From Skeletonema tropicum (lineage: Eukaryota > Bacillariophyta > Thalassiosirophyceae > Thalassiosirales > Thalassiosiraceae), in NCBI GenBank assembly GCA_037178625.1, contig CM074133.1, positions 868,001-932,000 of the forward strand: DNA of 64,000 bases. The letters run 5' to 3'. A model generated the notes under the pieces. The model searched no databases. It had not been told where the DNA came from and saw only the letters and a list, made by a program, of their open reading frames with translations. A program made the translations under genes and the position numbers. Shown here in pieces: positions 11,501 to 21,600 of the stretch. Within the stretch, counting starts at the first letter, position 1. Each line of letters begins with the position of its first letter.

Positions 11501-11893
11501 CTACAAGGAGGACAGGAAGCTGCGTGGCCCTTTATTCGAAGTCTCCGAGAAATGCTTCACCTGGAACGTTCCATCGACAAGTGTTTGAATGATCTTGTTG
11601 AACGCCTACGCTCTGTCACTTCTGGTCTGGATCTCAACTTATCCAATGACGACGTTGATTCTGTTTCCTCTATTGTGGGTGCTGCGAATAGAGCTAGGCT
11701 GCCTGGGCTTGGTCGTGAGGCAGAGTTGCTTAGAGAAAAGGTGCAAGATTTGGAGGCGGAGAATGATCAACTTAAGAAAAAGGTGCAGCGATTACAGCGA
11801 GCACTTGGGATTTCGCCACCAGATAATACGTTGGGAGTTGGAGAGATAGGTCCTATTGTTTCTGCAGATGAAAGTGAATTGCAAGACACGTGA
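8558..11893 (+). CDS. SDP1/TGL-type patatin triacylglycerol lipase
   Basis: Patatin-fold lipase expected to hydrolyse storage triacylglycerol on lipid droplets, like yeast Tgl3/4/5 and plant SDP1. Four exons: 8558-10967, 11070-11127, 11209-11366 and 11451-11893, with GTGCGT, GTAAGT and GTAAGT donors; all phases agree and the product is about 1022 residues. The N-terminus has a hydrophobic hairpin (LLRYLPLLVLLTLFYPIF and the next segment), then a long acidic Ser-rich linker. The patatin domain has the oxyanion loop SGGGAQTMYHLG near residue 582, nucleophile motif GTSGG near 612 and the catalytic Asp in WIDGS near 773. Exon 2 restores the NFHVVPF motif shared with SDP1. Exon 4 ends in a coiled coil (about LLREKVQDLEAENDQLKKK). 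The low-complexity middle region looks expanded compared with plant relatives. The lipase call is firm; the physiological substrate is inferred. Confidence 0.9.
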
Positions 11894-12041
11894 TGGAAGT
11901 AACTCGTAATAGATGTATGTCTTAGGTTGATAACTGGAGTTTTACTTCATGATGAGTTCTTGATAAAATATTAACCTATACGGAGCCTCTTCATTATGTG
12001 GCCTTTTTCTACAATACACTACTCTTAACAGGATAATACGC

Positions 12042-13121
12042 TCATGGAGCTTGAAAGCCAGGAAATTGGGCGAATGGAAAGGCAAACATGGGCATCCCTT
12101 TCGAAGCAGATTCTTTCATTTGACGATGGAAGTTGGCGGCTTTGATGGCAGCTGTAGCAGCTGCAGCTGCTGCATTGGCTGCTGCGGCTTGCTGCATTGC
12201 AAATTGGTTCAAATCTTCAATACAGCTGCTGCTGGTGGTGGGGCCAGGAAGACTGGGTCCCATCGATTTCATGAGAGATGCATTATTCGACATCTCGAAG
12301 AAGTTGGCGAAAGGATTACTCTGCAAGGCAGTTGGTGGCGTGGTAGTCTTGGTTGGCTCCATGGCTTTTGGTGGAGAAACTGGAGCAGCCTGTGTCGGAA
12401 CAGAGGAGAATGTAGAAGCCGCGGCTCTTGCAGCTGCAGAAGGATAGCCCATGGATGCATATAGAGCTTGAGTAGCCGCAAATTGTGCCTGCATGGCTTC
12501 ACTCTCGATATCCTGTTTGGATTTGTTCCCAAAGAAGGGAGCGGCAGCAAAAGCAGACATGTCCATCATAGGAAGTGTATTGCTGATTACAGGTGCCGCT
12601 GCCTTCGCACTTGCTGCCTTGGAGTCGGCCTTCTCCTTATTGAAGAGGATGGCTTGCTTTGCCATTAAGAGCTGTCGCTCCAAGTCGGCGTTTTGGGCCT
12701 TGAGACTGGTGTTGGCCTTGGTGTAGAAGTGGACGCTCCTCTTGAGTTCATCGACCTGCACGATCAATAAGAAGTAGGTTGAACGAAGGCGAAGGTTAAG
12801 ATGAGCACGTGTCATGTACCAAGAAGAAGAGAACGCAGGCAAGCAGCGCTACGAAGCGCAACCAAACTCATTGGCGACGGCGGCACAGTTCCTCGCCACC
12901 CGGAGTGGCCAATTACAACTCACCATTTCCTTCTTGCGACGTCTTGACTCAATAGCTGCTTTGCGATTTTGCTCAAGACGTTTCTCCCTCGAAATGTCAC
13001 CTCCCTTCTTGGTCCTACCAGTTCGAGCCTTCTTGGCAGGAGGAGGTGCAAGAGCGCCGTGGTCATCGCCGTCGGTAGCTGCTGCGAGGGCGGAAACAAG
13101 GTTGTCCATTGGGTTGCTCAT
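12042..13121 (-). CDS. bZIP transcription factor (Ala-rich)
   Basis: Nuclear DNA-binding regulator. Exon 1 is 13121-12924 and exon 2 is 12755-12042, joined by a 168 bp intron (GTGAGT donor, CAG acceptor) that falls at the end of the basic region; the product is 303 residues. The basic region reads EQNRKAAIESRRRKKEM, with the N-x7-R pattern of bZIPs. The leucine-zipper coiled coil VDELKRSVHFYTKANTSL and LKAQNADLERQLLMAKQAI follows. The C-terminal half is Ala-rich with a YPSAAARAAAS segment and a helix of Ala repeats. It is a paralogue of the bZIP at 15453, sharing the basic region and both C-terminal motifs. Target genes are unknown. Confidence 0.88.
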
Positions 13122-13826
13122 GGTGATGTTCTCACTGATTGTTTAGTATGAGCTCACAGCCAAGGAAACGTTTGCATCATCGTTGGTCACCGGCCCACAA
13201 TCCGAGCACGTTTGTATGGAATACATAGTCTGGAATTAGTATTCACGTGCACGCACGCACATTCTGCGTTTTTTGAGCATCAGCTTGTCCCACTTTTGAA
13301 TGAAAAGAAGATGTTATGTCTTTTATCTGTTCCTGATTAAATGCAATAAAAATCAACATTAAAGTCATGTACAGACGTTCCAAAAGTTCGGACAAGCAAA
13401 AGTGACGATGTAGTGACGATTGAACTTCCCGGCCCAGAGGAAGAAGCTCTCTGGCTTTACGGACTCCCTGACGTACCGGATAAGCAATCAGGTCTCTCCG
13501 ACGTCTGTCTTCGCCTCGCATCATTCTCCTTCTTGAAGCACTTCTGTGTCCGTCTTGCTGCTGCGCGGCGCTTCATGCATGCTGACTGCATGCTGCATGC
13601 TGCATGCTATGCTAACTGCTGCTCTACATGGTTTCATGTTTGTGCTATGTATGAGGCTATGATGTAGTAATTGCCGACAGCACCATTAATTACAAATTAT
13701 TGTACGGCCTGTGCCTTACTTCGTCAATACTATGATAGCTTTTTTACCTCTTGCGAAGAAGGAATGACATTATTTACTTTCCGTCGGATACGTGCTCATC
13801 ATAAAAAACGAAGAAAAAGAGAAATC
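13122..13826. other. Divergent intergenic region with short CATGCTG repeats
   Basis: About 700 bp between the bZIP gene (minus) and the ferredoxin-like gene (plus), which must include both promoters. Around 13573-13615 a short imperfect tandem repeat of GCATGCT-type units occurs. No coding sequence is supported. Confidence 0.5.
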
Positions 13827-14501
13827 ATGATGCTTCTTTCAATATATCTGTTTACCTCCTTCATGGTAACTGTGAATGCCTTCTCAACAACACATATTAC
13901 TACGCAACCCCATTTGATTTTCCCTAAACGGTCAACAACTCAAATTTACAATACTCATTCAGAAATTGGCTTGGAAACAATTAGTGACCATCAAGATACA
14001 ACAAGCTATCCTGTGCAAATCATTCACCAAGGTCGCAAAACCACTATCAACGTTCATGAAAATGAACCGATTTTACAAGCGTTGGAGCGACAATCAACAA
14101 TAGCCGACGGGCGTGACCAAAAAATGGCATTAGCTCTGTCGAACGTACCACATGAATGTAGACGCGGAAATTGTCTCACGTGTGCATCAAGAGCTGTCAA
14201 ATCTGCAACCAGTGATAACAATCTAGTTGCCAATTTGGACAATGGCCTATCACCAACAATTTCTTCAGAACTATCAAAATCTGGATATGTCTTGACATGC
14301 TGTAGCTACGTCACCGGCGAAGGAGTAGTATTGGAATTGGATCAAAATAATGAAGTTTGGGATGTAGTGTATAAACAAAGATTGTGTGATGGCGACACAA
14401 AGCAAGTTGCATTGGAAGCTCAGGCTCGTTTGTTGCGTAGAGTTGATGAAGAAAATGTAGAAAAGTGGAAGAATAAAATGAAGAAGGTTATGGATGAATG
14501 A
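13827..14501 (+). CDS. Plastid-targeted 2Fe-2S ferredoxin-like protein
   Basis: Plant-type ferredoxin fold, presumably an electron carrier in the plastid. I chose the ATG at 13827 (MMLLSIYLFT) because it begins a clear signal peptide ending VNAFSTTH, a diatom plastid-targeting junction; the upstream in-frame extension has no such signal. The product is 224 residues. The iron ligands lie in CRRGNCLTC and, about 40 residues on, the second Cys in LTCC before SYVTGEG, matching C-x4-C-x2-C and the final Cys of plant ferredoxins. The C-terminus extends about 55 residues past the domain as a charged helix, a feature reminiscent of the FdC-type ferredoxins of plants. Partner enzymes are unknown. Confidence 0.85.
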   Translation: MMLLSIYLFTSFMVTVNAFSTTHITTQPHLIFPKRSTTQIYNTHSEIGLETISDHQDTTSYPVQIIHQGRKTTINVHENEPILQALERQSTIADGRDQKMALALSNVPHECRRGNCLTCASRAVKSATSDNNLVANLDNGLSPTISSELSKSGYVLTCCSYVTGEGVVLELDQNNEVWDVVYKQRLCDGDTKQVALEAQARLLRRVDEENVEKWKNKMKKVMDE

Positions 14502-15452
14502 ACAGTCTGTGGGGAAGTTAGCATAGCTCTTGCAGAATCAAATTAGCAACATGTAACAAATTAGAAGTTTAGAAAGGATTTTTGAAAGGTATAAAGCATC
14601 TACTGTGGGATACCAAAGCATTTCCAGCTGCTACTTGCAAAAGGTAGAGGTAGTTGAGTTTTGAAACAATGTGACTATTAACTTATTGGTATGGTAGTTT
14701 ATTGCTAGAGAATATGTGACGTTGATTGACCCTTTCCTGAGCGCGCAGCTGTAGCGGAATCATTTTACATTTGCTAGAGATAAAACACATGTAAATGTAC
14801 AATACCTCTCTCTCAGGAGTGTGTACTCCTTCCCTTCACCTCAAAGCCTGCACCAAAGCCTTCGCGTTCCACATCCGTCGACCAGTTAATAGTATATACC
14901 CAGCAGGCCCCACAGGCATCTTCGGGACCAGCCCGAGCCCCTACTGGTTCAAGTTCTCCTTTCTCTCCTGCACTAGTACCTAGAGAGTAGTAGCAACTAA
15001 AATAATCTATCTTTCTATCAACTATCAAAGCCTCAGCGAGCGCAGCAATCATTATTACATCACATAGAGACAAAATCATAAAACTTCCACGTTCATGTTC
15101 ACGTTCACATTTCACATGCATCATGCTGACGGACAGCGGGAACCAGCTCAGGCATGCTAACGTCACCTAAAGAAAGTGCAACGTCATCATTTCCACGTAA
15201 TCAATTCAACGTGGGAATCGTCCAAATTCAAAGACACCGAATTTTTTCACGAAACAACAGCAGCAGGAAGGCAGTAAAGCATCATCACAACCACAAGATG
15301 TACTTTGTTGCAGTAGTAGCCTACTACTTTTACCATCACAACACAGCCAGTAAAGCTCCAGGACGCATGGTGAACGGCAGAAATAATAATAGAAGTACCA
15401 AATAATTAATTAGGAGGGGGACCGCACAATTTGCAACTGCTTCTGTTATACC
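14502..15452. other. Intergenic region, no gene seen
   Basis: About 950 bp between the ferredoxin-like gene and the second bZIP gene, both on the plus strand. Short ORFs on both strands lack signals or domains I recognise. It should contain the 3' UTR of one gene and the promoter of the other. Confidence 0.5.
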
Positions 15453-16355
15453 ATGAACGATTCAAAACAGGACGACAACAAACAATCTGCCGAAGACGCC
15501 GGCAAATCAAGCCCTATGGACGGGCTCGTGGCGGTGGCCGCAGCGGCTGCTGCAATAAGCGATAATCAGGAAGGTGGCGCAGAGAATAAAAAGAAAAAGC
15601 GAAAACAGAGCAGTGGCCAGCAGAGAGATGGAGCACAGATTTCTGCTGCTCGTGCTCGGCGTCTGGAACAGAACCGCCGAGCGGCCATTGAATCTAGGCG
15701 GAGGAAGAAAGTTATGATTGGAGAGCTCCAACGCTCTGTGACTTTTTACAGCAAAGCGAATGAAAATCTTAAGAAGTCAAATGAAGAATTGGAAGAGCTC
15801 CTCTTGATTGCGAAACAAAAGTTAAGCCAAAGAGATGGCAGTGAAAGTGTGTTGACGGCTGAGGCAGGCTTGAAAACGCCAGAGGAGCCCTGCAGTGTAG
15901 CGGAGAGTTCTACTGGATTAGAAACAAAGGTTGAACAACAACCCGCTCCTGTTGCTGTTCCTACGCCATTTGCTCCTGTCAACCCAGCAAATGTCGCACA
16001 AGTAGATCAAGCTCATTTCTCTGCTATGCAAGCTGAGTATGAAAACATGGGCTACCCACCAGCTGCGGCAAGGTCGGCAGCAAGCTTATTTGCACAGTTT
16101 GATTCAGGATTTCATAATGCACAGAAGCCAAATCAAGCACTTCCCGATGTTACTTCAGTTGACAGTGATGCATTGACTGTGATGCTTGAGCAGTATGCCT
16201 TGCAAAAGACAGCAGCGGCCAATGCTGCCACTTTGGCTGCAAATCAAGCCCTGCGCATTGCAAACTGGCACAAAATGATGAAGACGTCAGGGCAAAAGGC
16301 TTCCACCTCGGATGGAAAGCCGTTGCCGATGGCTTCTGTGAACGAAGAGAACTGA
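15453..16355 (+). CDS. bZIP transcription factor, intronless paralogue
   Basis: A 300-residue nuclear regulator. A lysine-rich segment (KKKKRKQ) precedes the basic region LEQNRRAAIESRRRKKVM (N-x7-R pattern). A coiled coil follows: IGELQRSVTFYSKANENLKK and EELEELLLIAKQKL. The C-terminal half shares YPPAAARSAASLFAQ and the Ala-rich helix AANAATLAANQALRIANWH with the bZIP encoded at 12042-13121. Unlike that gene it has no intron at the basic-region boundary. The pair flanks the ferredoxin-like gene, which suggests a local duplication followed by intron loss or gain, or an RNA-mediated copy. Confidence 0.88.
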   Translation: MNDSKQDDNKQSAEDAGKSSPMDGLVAVAAAAAAISDNQEGGAENKKKKRKQSSGQQRDGAQISAARARRLEQNRRAAIESRRRKKVMIGELQRSVTFYSKANENLKKSNEELEELLLIAKQKLSQRDGSESVLTAEAGLKTPEEPCSVAESSTGLETKVEQQPAPVAVPTPFAPVNPANVAQVDQAHFSAMQAEYENMGYPPAAARSAASLFAQFDSGFHNAQKPNQALPDVTSVDSDALTVMLEQYALQKTAAANAATLAANQALRIANWHKMMKTSGQKASTSDGKPLPMASVNEEN

Positions 16356-16686
16356 AGCACGTCTTAAGATATGATGTATAGTTTGCTTGGTTGTATTTAA
16401 TTTCATTCAAATTTCTCATGTAAAACTAAAAGCTTCTTGTTCAATTACTCCTACCATACATGAGTCTCTCTAGGTGTATTGTGTCAGTTGTAACGAAGCA
16501 CAGCTTTCATCAAGCATTTGAACCCTCAATGCAAAATATTGAACTGGCCCAAACTTGGCTCCGTGCACTTGTACGACGATCCGTCCTGAGGCGCCTATTT
16601 TATCACGTGTAAACTCATCCTCCTCAACCAATATTTGAACAGCAATTATTTGCACTTCTTTCTTTAATTTTTATCAACACTATTGC
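16356..16686. other. Convergent 3' intergenic spacer
   Basis: Spacer of 331 bp between the convergent bZIP and ribosomal S6 genes. A 61-codon minus-strand ORF (16470-16655) lies here, but nothing supports it as a gene. Confidence 0.45.
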
Positions 16687-17806
16687 TTAGGCGGACTCAG
16701 CAATCTTCTGAGATCTGCGAGTACTCCTCCTCTTGGAGATCAATGAACGACGGGCCTCCTTCTGCTCAGCAAGACGTTGGGCAACAACCTTCTTGTAAGC
16801 AGCGGCATCCTCCTTGTTTCTAAGAACGGACGCCAACTTGGCAGCCTTTCTAGCCCTCTTTCTCTGAAGAGTAAGAGGTGTAACCAAACGTTGGATCTTG
16901 GGTGCCTTACGGACCTCCTTGCCCTTCTTGTTGGTGAAGGTACGGGCGATGACGTATTTGGTAACATCGTCCTCCTTGGACAAGTTGAAAAGCTTACGGA
17001 TCTTCTGAGCACGCTTGGGCCCAAGACGACGGGGGATGGAGTCATCAGTAAGTCCAGCAATTGTGTTATCACCAATCTTGACAATAGCCAAGTTGAGGAC
17101 AGCGATGTCTTGTGAGACGATGCATCCACGGATACTCTTGCGCTTACGCTCACCTGCACGACGCTGTCTGTAACCCTTGTGTCCCTTGTGCATCAAAAGA
17201 CGCACACGGTGGTTGACGAGGACACCCTGACGCATGGGGAATCCCTGCTTATCGTTACCTCCGGTGATGCGCAAGACGTAACCAGCGAATTCATCTCCGA
17301 GGACACCTCCGTCAACCTCTTGGGCCATACGCTTCTCGTAGAAGTTTTGGAGACGCTTTTCGTCATCGATTTCGATAACCTTTTGCAATCCGGTGCTAGG
17401 GCAAGAAATATTGATCTGTAGGTAATGAAAAGTAAGATGGATGTGTTAGAAAGAGTTGCAAAAGCATGTGGATTGAATAGGTGAAGTATTGCACCATCGA
17501 TTTTTCTTTTTGAAATGTGGAAAAAGCTCGGGCGGATGCATGCCGGTAATTGCTGATATGCAACGTTGCAACACTGTGTCACTTGTATTCATGTGCATGT
17601 GATTGTAAGAGCAGTATCATGGTGTTATTTATCACCATGCACTCATCTGCGGGCATGAAAGGCCGGCAATTGATAGCCTCGCAATAATCTTCTACATGTG
17701 TGCACGTGGACTTTTATCATCACCGCTGGCCGCCCAATGCCCAAACCAGAGCTTTTCCGCCTCCCACATCGTCTATTAACATTGCTATTCTCCAACTTGC
17801 CTTCAT
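16687..17806 (-). CDS. RPS6: 40S ribosomal protein S6
   Basis: Small-subunit ribosomal protein eS6. The main exon, 17415-16687, encodes [20 protein letters not shown] through the phosphorylatable tail [16 protein letters not shown], with family motifs [38 protein letters not shown] and [11 protein letters not shown]. The exon has a CAG acceptor and lacks the start. eS6 proteins begin M-K-(L/F/I)-N. The best upstream match is ATGAAG at 17806-17801, followed by GCAAGT: a two-codon exon 1 and a GC-AG intron (17416-17800, 385 bp). This gives 244 residues, close to the human 249. The first exon is inferred; an ATG used with a weak GT donor cannot be excluded. Confidence 0.93.
17416..17800 (-). other. 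Probable GC-AG intron of RPS6
   Basis: The junction ATGAAG|GCAAGT fits the known strong consensus of GC-AG introns (AG|GCAAGT), and the acceptor is TACAG at 17416-17420. It is longer than the other introns in this window. No GT-donor alternative giving an M-K start was found between 17416 and 17810. Confidence 0.6.
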
Positions 17807-18138
17807 GGTTGCTTGTGTATTAAGCTATTGGTTCACTACTACTAGACGCAACAACGTGAGAGATGGCAGGAGGATGTTTTTCACGTGGGATGAGCGGAGG
17901 TCTAGCTACGATGGTAGGAATTCAGTACAATTTGCTTTTTAGTAAGCTGTAAGATGGAGACGCCTCTGTGAAGGAGTCTCATCTAGAGGGGGAAGGGCAG
18001 AAGATATGACAAGAATCGGCACTTTCTGGACAGCAACAATGCTGACATAAAAGTGACGAAGCAAGAATGAAGAATGAAGAATGAAGAATGGTCATAGAGA
18101 TTCGAGACTCATCGTTGATTTGAGTTCGGTGGTCCATT
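17807..18138. other. Intergenic region with short tandem repeat
   Basis: About 330 bp upstream of RPS6, presumably including its promoter. Positions 18058-18088 hold four to five copies of a GAATGAA-type unit. No gene is seen. Confidence 0.5.
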
Positions 18139-18300
18139 GTGTAGAGAGGTAGACTGATACAATGGCTCTAAACACATCTGAACGCAACAAACGCAAACGT
18201 GAGCCCATGAAGCGCCAACGTGCTGAGGCCCAAAGCTGCAACAGCAACAGAATCTGAAAAATACCATATGATGATGATTTGCAAAATTGTGAATTCACAT
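18139..18300 (+). pseudogene. Truncated 5' fragment of the SF3B2 gene
   Basis: From just upstream of ATG 18162, this stretch matches the start of the SF3B2 gene at 26281. The encoded MALNTSERNKRKRE corresponds to MALTTAERNKRKRE, and the upstream GAGAGGTAGAC-like context and the downstream GATGATGATTTGCAA are also shared. A lost base after GCCCAAA shifts the frame, and a stop comes after about 31 codons. Similarity fades by about 18300. It is a small dead copy about 8 kb from its parent. Confidence 0.75.
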
Positions 18301-18639
18301 ATCCAAGCAACTCATCTTCCTTGGCCAAACATCAAAAGGCACTCACAATTTTATTCGAACAATCGTTTCTAGCCGAAACGGGAAATCCCTGGTAGGATTC
18401 GAAGTGGAGGTGTTTGAAACTTCTTTGGAGGCCTCATATTTCATCGTATGAGAGTACAACAAAATGGAAAGTAGATGATGAAGGATTGATTGAAAGTCAA
18501 ATGCGTCAATGGAGTATTTCAGCATCACATGCTCTCAGAGAGACCAAAAAACTAGTAATGTGTTACCTTGCACAACTAGTTATGTATACCTTGCGGGAAA
18601 TGAAGTGATTGAATATTATTTGCACAATATGTACATTAT
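18301..18639. other. Intergenic region, no gene seen
   Basis: About 340 bp between the SF3B2 fragment and the 3' end of the multidomain enzyme gene. Nothing coding was recognised. Confidence 0.45.
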
Positions 18640-21600
18640 TTAAACGCCTTGCTCGTCAGCAAGAGCCTTGATAGCATCCACTACCTCAACCATGTCACCA
18701 ATTGTTTTGGCTTCCACTAAATCAGATGCCGTGATATTGAATTGCATCTCTTTGGTCGAAAACTTCTTGTTCAGCAAGTTGACTAGGACGGGGACGCCAA
18801 TTGATGCCAAACCACACTCTCCCAAAGTATATTCCATCAAGGGTTCAATTCCAGTCATGCCTTCAATAAGTTCAGCCAAAAGCGTAGCAGTATCTTCATC
18901 GTTTTTTTCGGCTGGCACAAAATTTTCCTTGACTTCGGATACTGCGGCAGAAGCAGAAGAAAAGAAACAAGATCAGTTTTCTTAATTCAGTAGGGCAGGC
19001 AGTGATCAAGTCTTTTCCTCAATCAAATACTTACATTTCTCGCTCACAAATGGCTCAATGGTATTCATTAACCTGGAGAAACCAACAATAAGTCCAACAA
19101 CATAAAAGTATTCATACCACTCCACTGGGCATGGAGCGGGGCTAAACCAGTAGAAATCCTTCCGGAATCTCCACCAGTTCCACATTGTACCATTTCGAGT
19201 GGCAGCATAATACCATTGACCAACCATTTGATGAAACAAGAAACAGTTGTACGCATTGGGTGCAAGATCCTTTGACAAATAGGACCATCGCAAGATTTTA
19301 GCGGTAAACCCTTGTCCGGTAGAAAGAGCATAGATCCACAGTGTAGTCAAAGGAGCGAAGATGCGGCCACCAATATTGTCCCAGAGACGATTGGAAGTCG
19401 CCGAATCCGTTTTCTGGTTAGCAGAATCTGGTCGCATGTACCTTTCACCATCATCAGGCTGAACTCCTTGCATGACGATTGCAACGCTCATACCAAACAT
19501 GACCAAGGTAATCAGATCCGCGACCCAGCCCCACTTGCGAGCGCTGTGTTTCTCGGCTGGACGGTGAGCATCATACAAAAATGCGGTGGCAATACCAATG
19601 ACAAAGTAGATCTGCCAGATGGGACCAAACAAATAAAAGGACAGAACTCCAACATTTTGACCAACTCCAACAGTTGGATTGCCCTCTTCGTCATAATTTC
19701 CGTAATCTTCCATATCCTTCCAAATGAACCATGCACCCGTGCAGATAGCAGCATTAGCTAGTAGCAATCCGATGAGCCATATCAACAACAACTTCACTTT
19801 TTTTCGAGTCTTGTGATAAAAATAATTGTATGTGGCCGGAAAACAGGCGAGGCAGCAATAGTACATAGAACTGAACCAAAGGTAGTAACCCAGCCACCAG
19901 GTAATCGGCCAGAATGGCGTGATTGCAAGTCCGAAGATGTAAGTGAAAACAGTGAGGAACAAACTTCCCCAATAACTATTGGGCGTAGCTGGTGTACCCT
20001 CACAGAAGAGTGGAGCTAGAGAGCCATCTTCAAGGTACAGATCGTCAGGCTGAGCTTCCCAATGGAAGTCGGAGCGGAACGTTCTTGGTCGGCAGACGAT
20101 GATAAGATTCAATAGGCCAAAAGAAAGAGCCACTGCGTACATTGGATACATATTGCCTATTCTTGCCATGAAGTAAGAGAATTTCTTCTGGATGGCGGGA
20201 TTCATTGGTGATGCCATAGAGTAACCACCCAAAGTGAAGAAGACGTGAACGTGCCAGGGCCAGCCTCTTAAGTTATTGAATGGTCCCCAACTCTCATTCG
20301 AGCCAATATGCATGAACATGACGTAGCAGGCGAGAACAAAACGGAAAGCACCAATTACTTCCCAATCCACCTGCGCCTTTGTCGATGGCTTCGAGACATC
20401 AATATCTTCTTCCTTTGGATCCAATCCCAAATGCGTGGATAAATTCACCCTGATGTACTTCTTGGTTTTTGTCTTGGGAAGCTGGTCGTCGCTAACAATA
20501 ATCCACTTTGTAGGCCATTTGATCTGCATTGGTACGACCAATGAACAAAAGGCGTACGAATTAAACAAAGAATGAAAGGTAAGAGATAAGCCGAGTTCGA
20601 ATCTGCCCAACACAAATGGTGAAAACGTTCACTTACTGGTGCTACCTGAGCTGCCTTCAAACATTCTCTCATCTCTGCAGACACTAATTTCAAGGTATTT
20701 TTAGCATCAATGCCCTGTTCTTGTGTTTCTTGTGTATGCTGAGTACTCGAAAGATATTGCTTTTGATGCAGCGAAGTATTAAGAGAATTCTGACCGTTCG
20801 CTTCTGTTCGATTATTAAACGAAGGTGAAAGCACCAATGCACAACCAACTTCTTCTCCGTACAACTTCGATGGGACGGCGAAACAGATAGGTGTTTCAAT
20901 CCACGGGTGAGTCTTAAGTGGCTCTTCGATTTCAAAAGGAGACACTTGCTCGCCACCTTTCTTAATGAGCTCCTTGGCACGACCCTTCAAACTGAGATAA
21001 CCATCACTATCGATCACACCAACATCTCCGGTGAGAAAATAAGGCAGCTGTTTTTTCCTAGGGTTAGGGTTCTCGGCGACGGACAAGTAAAAGAAAGACT
21101 TCTTGTCAGCATCCGGATTGTCTAAGTAATTCTTCAAGACAGTTGGACCAGAAATAGCAACTTCTCCCTCTACGCCTGGCGGTTGTGGCCTTAAGTTGCG
21201 ACGGGATATAATTGCAGTCGAAGCTGCGACTGGGACACCTACAGAACCTGGCTTGGAGAGAAAAGAGTCATCTCTCCAGCGACATGGGGGCTGCGATATT
21301 GGCATCTGTTCACTCATAGAATATGTAGCATAGACTGGCACGCCACCAAACGTAGCAGCAAGGGCGTCGCCATCTGCTCTTAACAATGCTGCAGCTCCGG
21401 ATCGAATCATCCGAAGAGAGTGGCCCCTGGCCCAGACCCCGTTGGGACCAATCCCCATTTTTTTGTATTTTTCATCGCTTGATGCGACGTTCTTTATGAA
21501 GCTCACGGTTGAATTATGAATTGTAGGCACCGAGCTGTACCAAGTTGGTTGAGGGTTAGACATTCCCAATGCATCCACCATTCGAGAAGGATCAAAAGGA

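Noticed and set aside
16470..16655. 61-codon minus-strand ORF downstream of the second bZIP gene
   Set aside because: Protein-like composition but no family, signal or splice support; it lies in a convergent 3' spacer.
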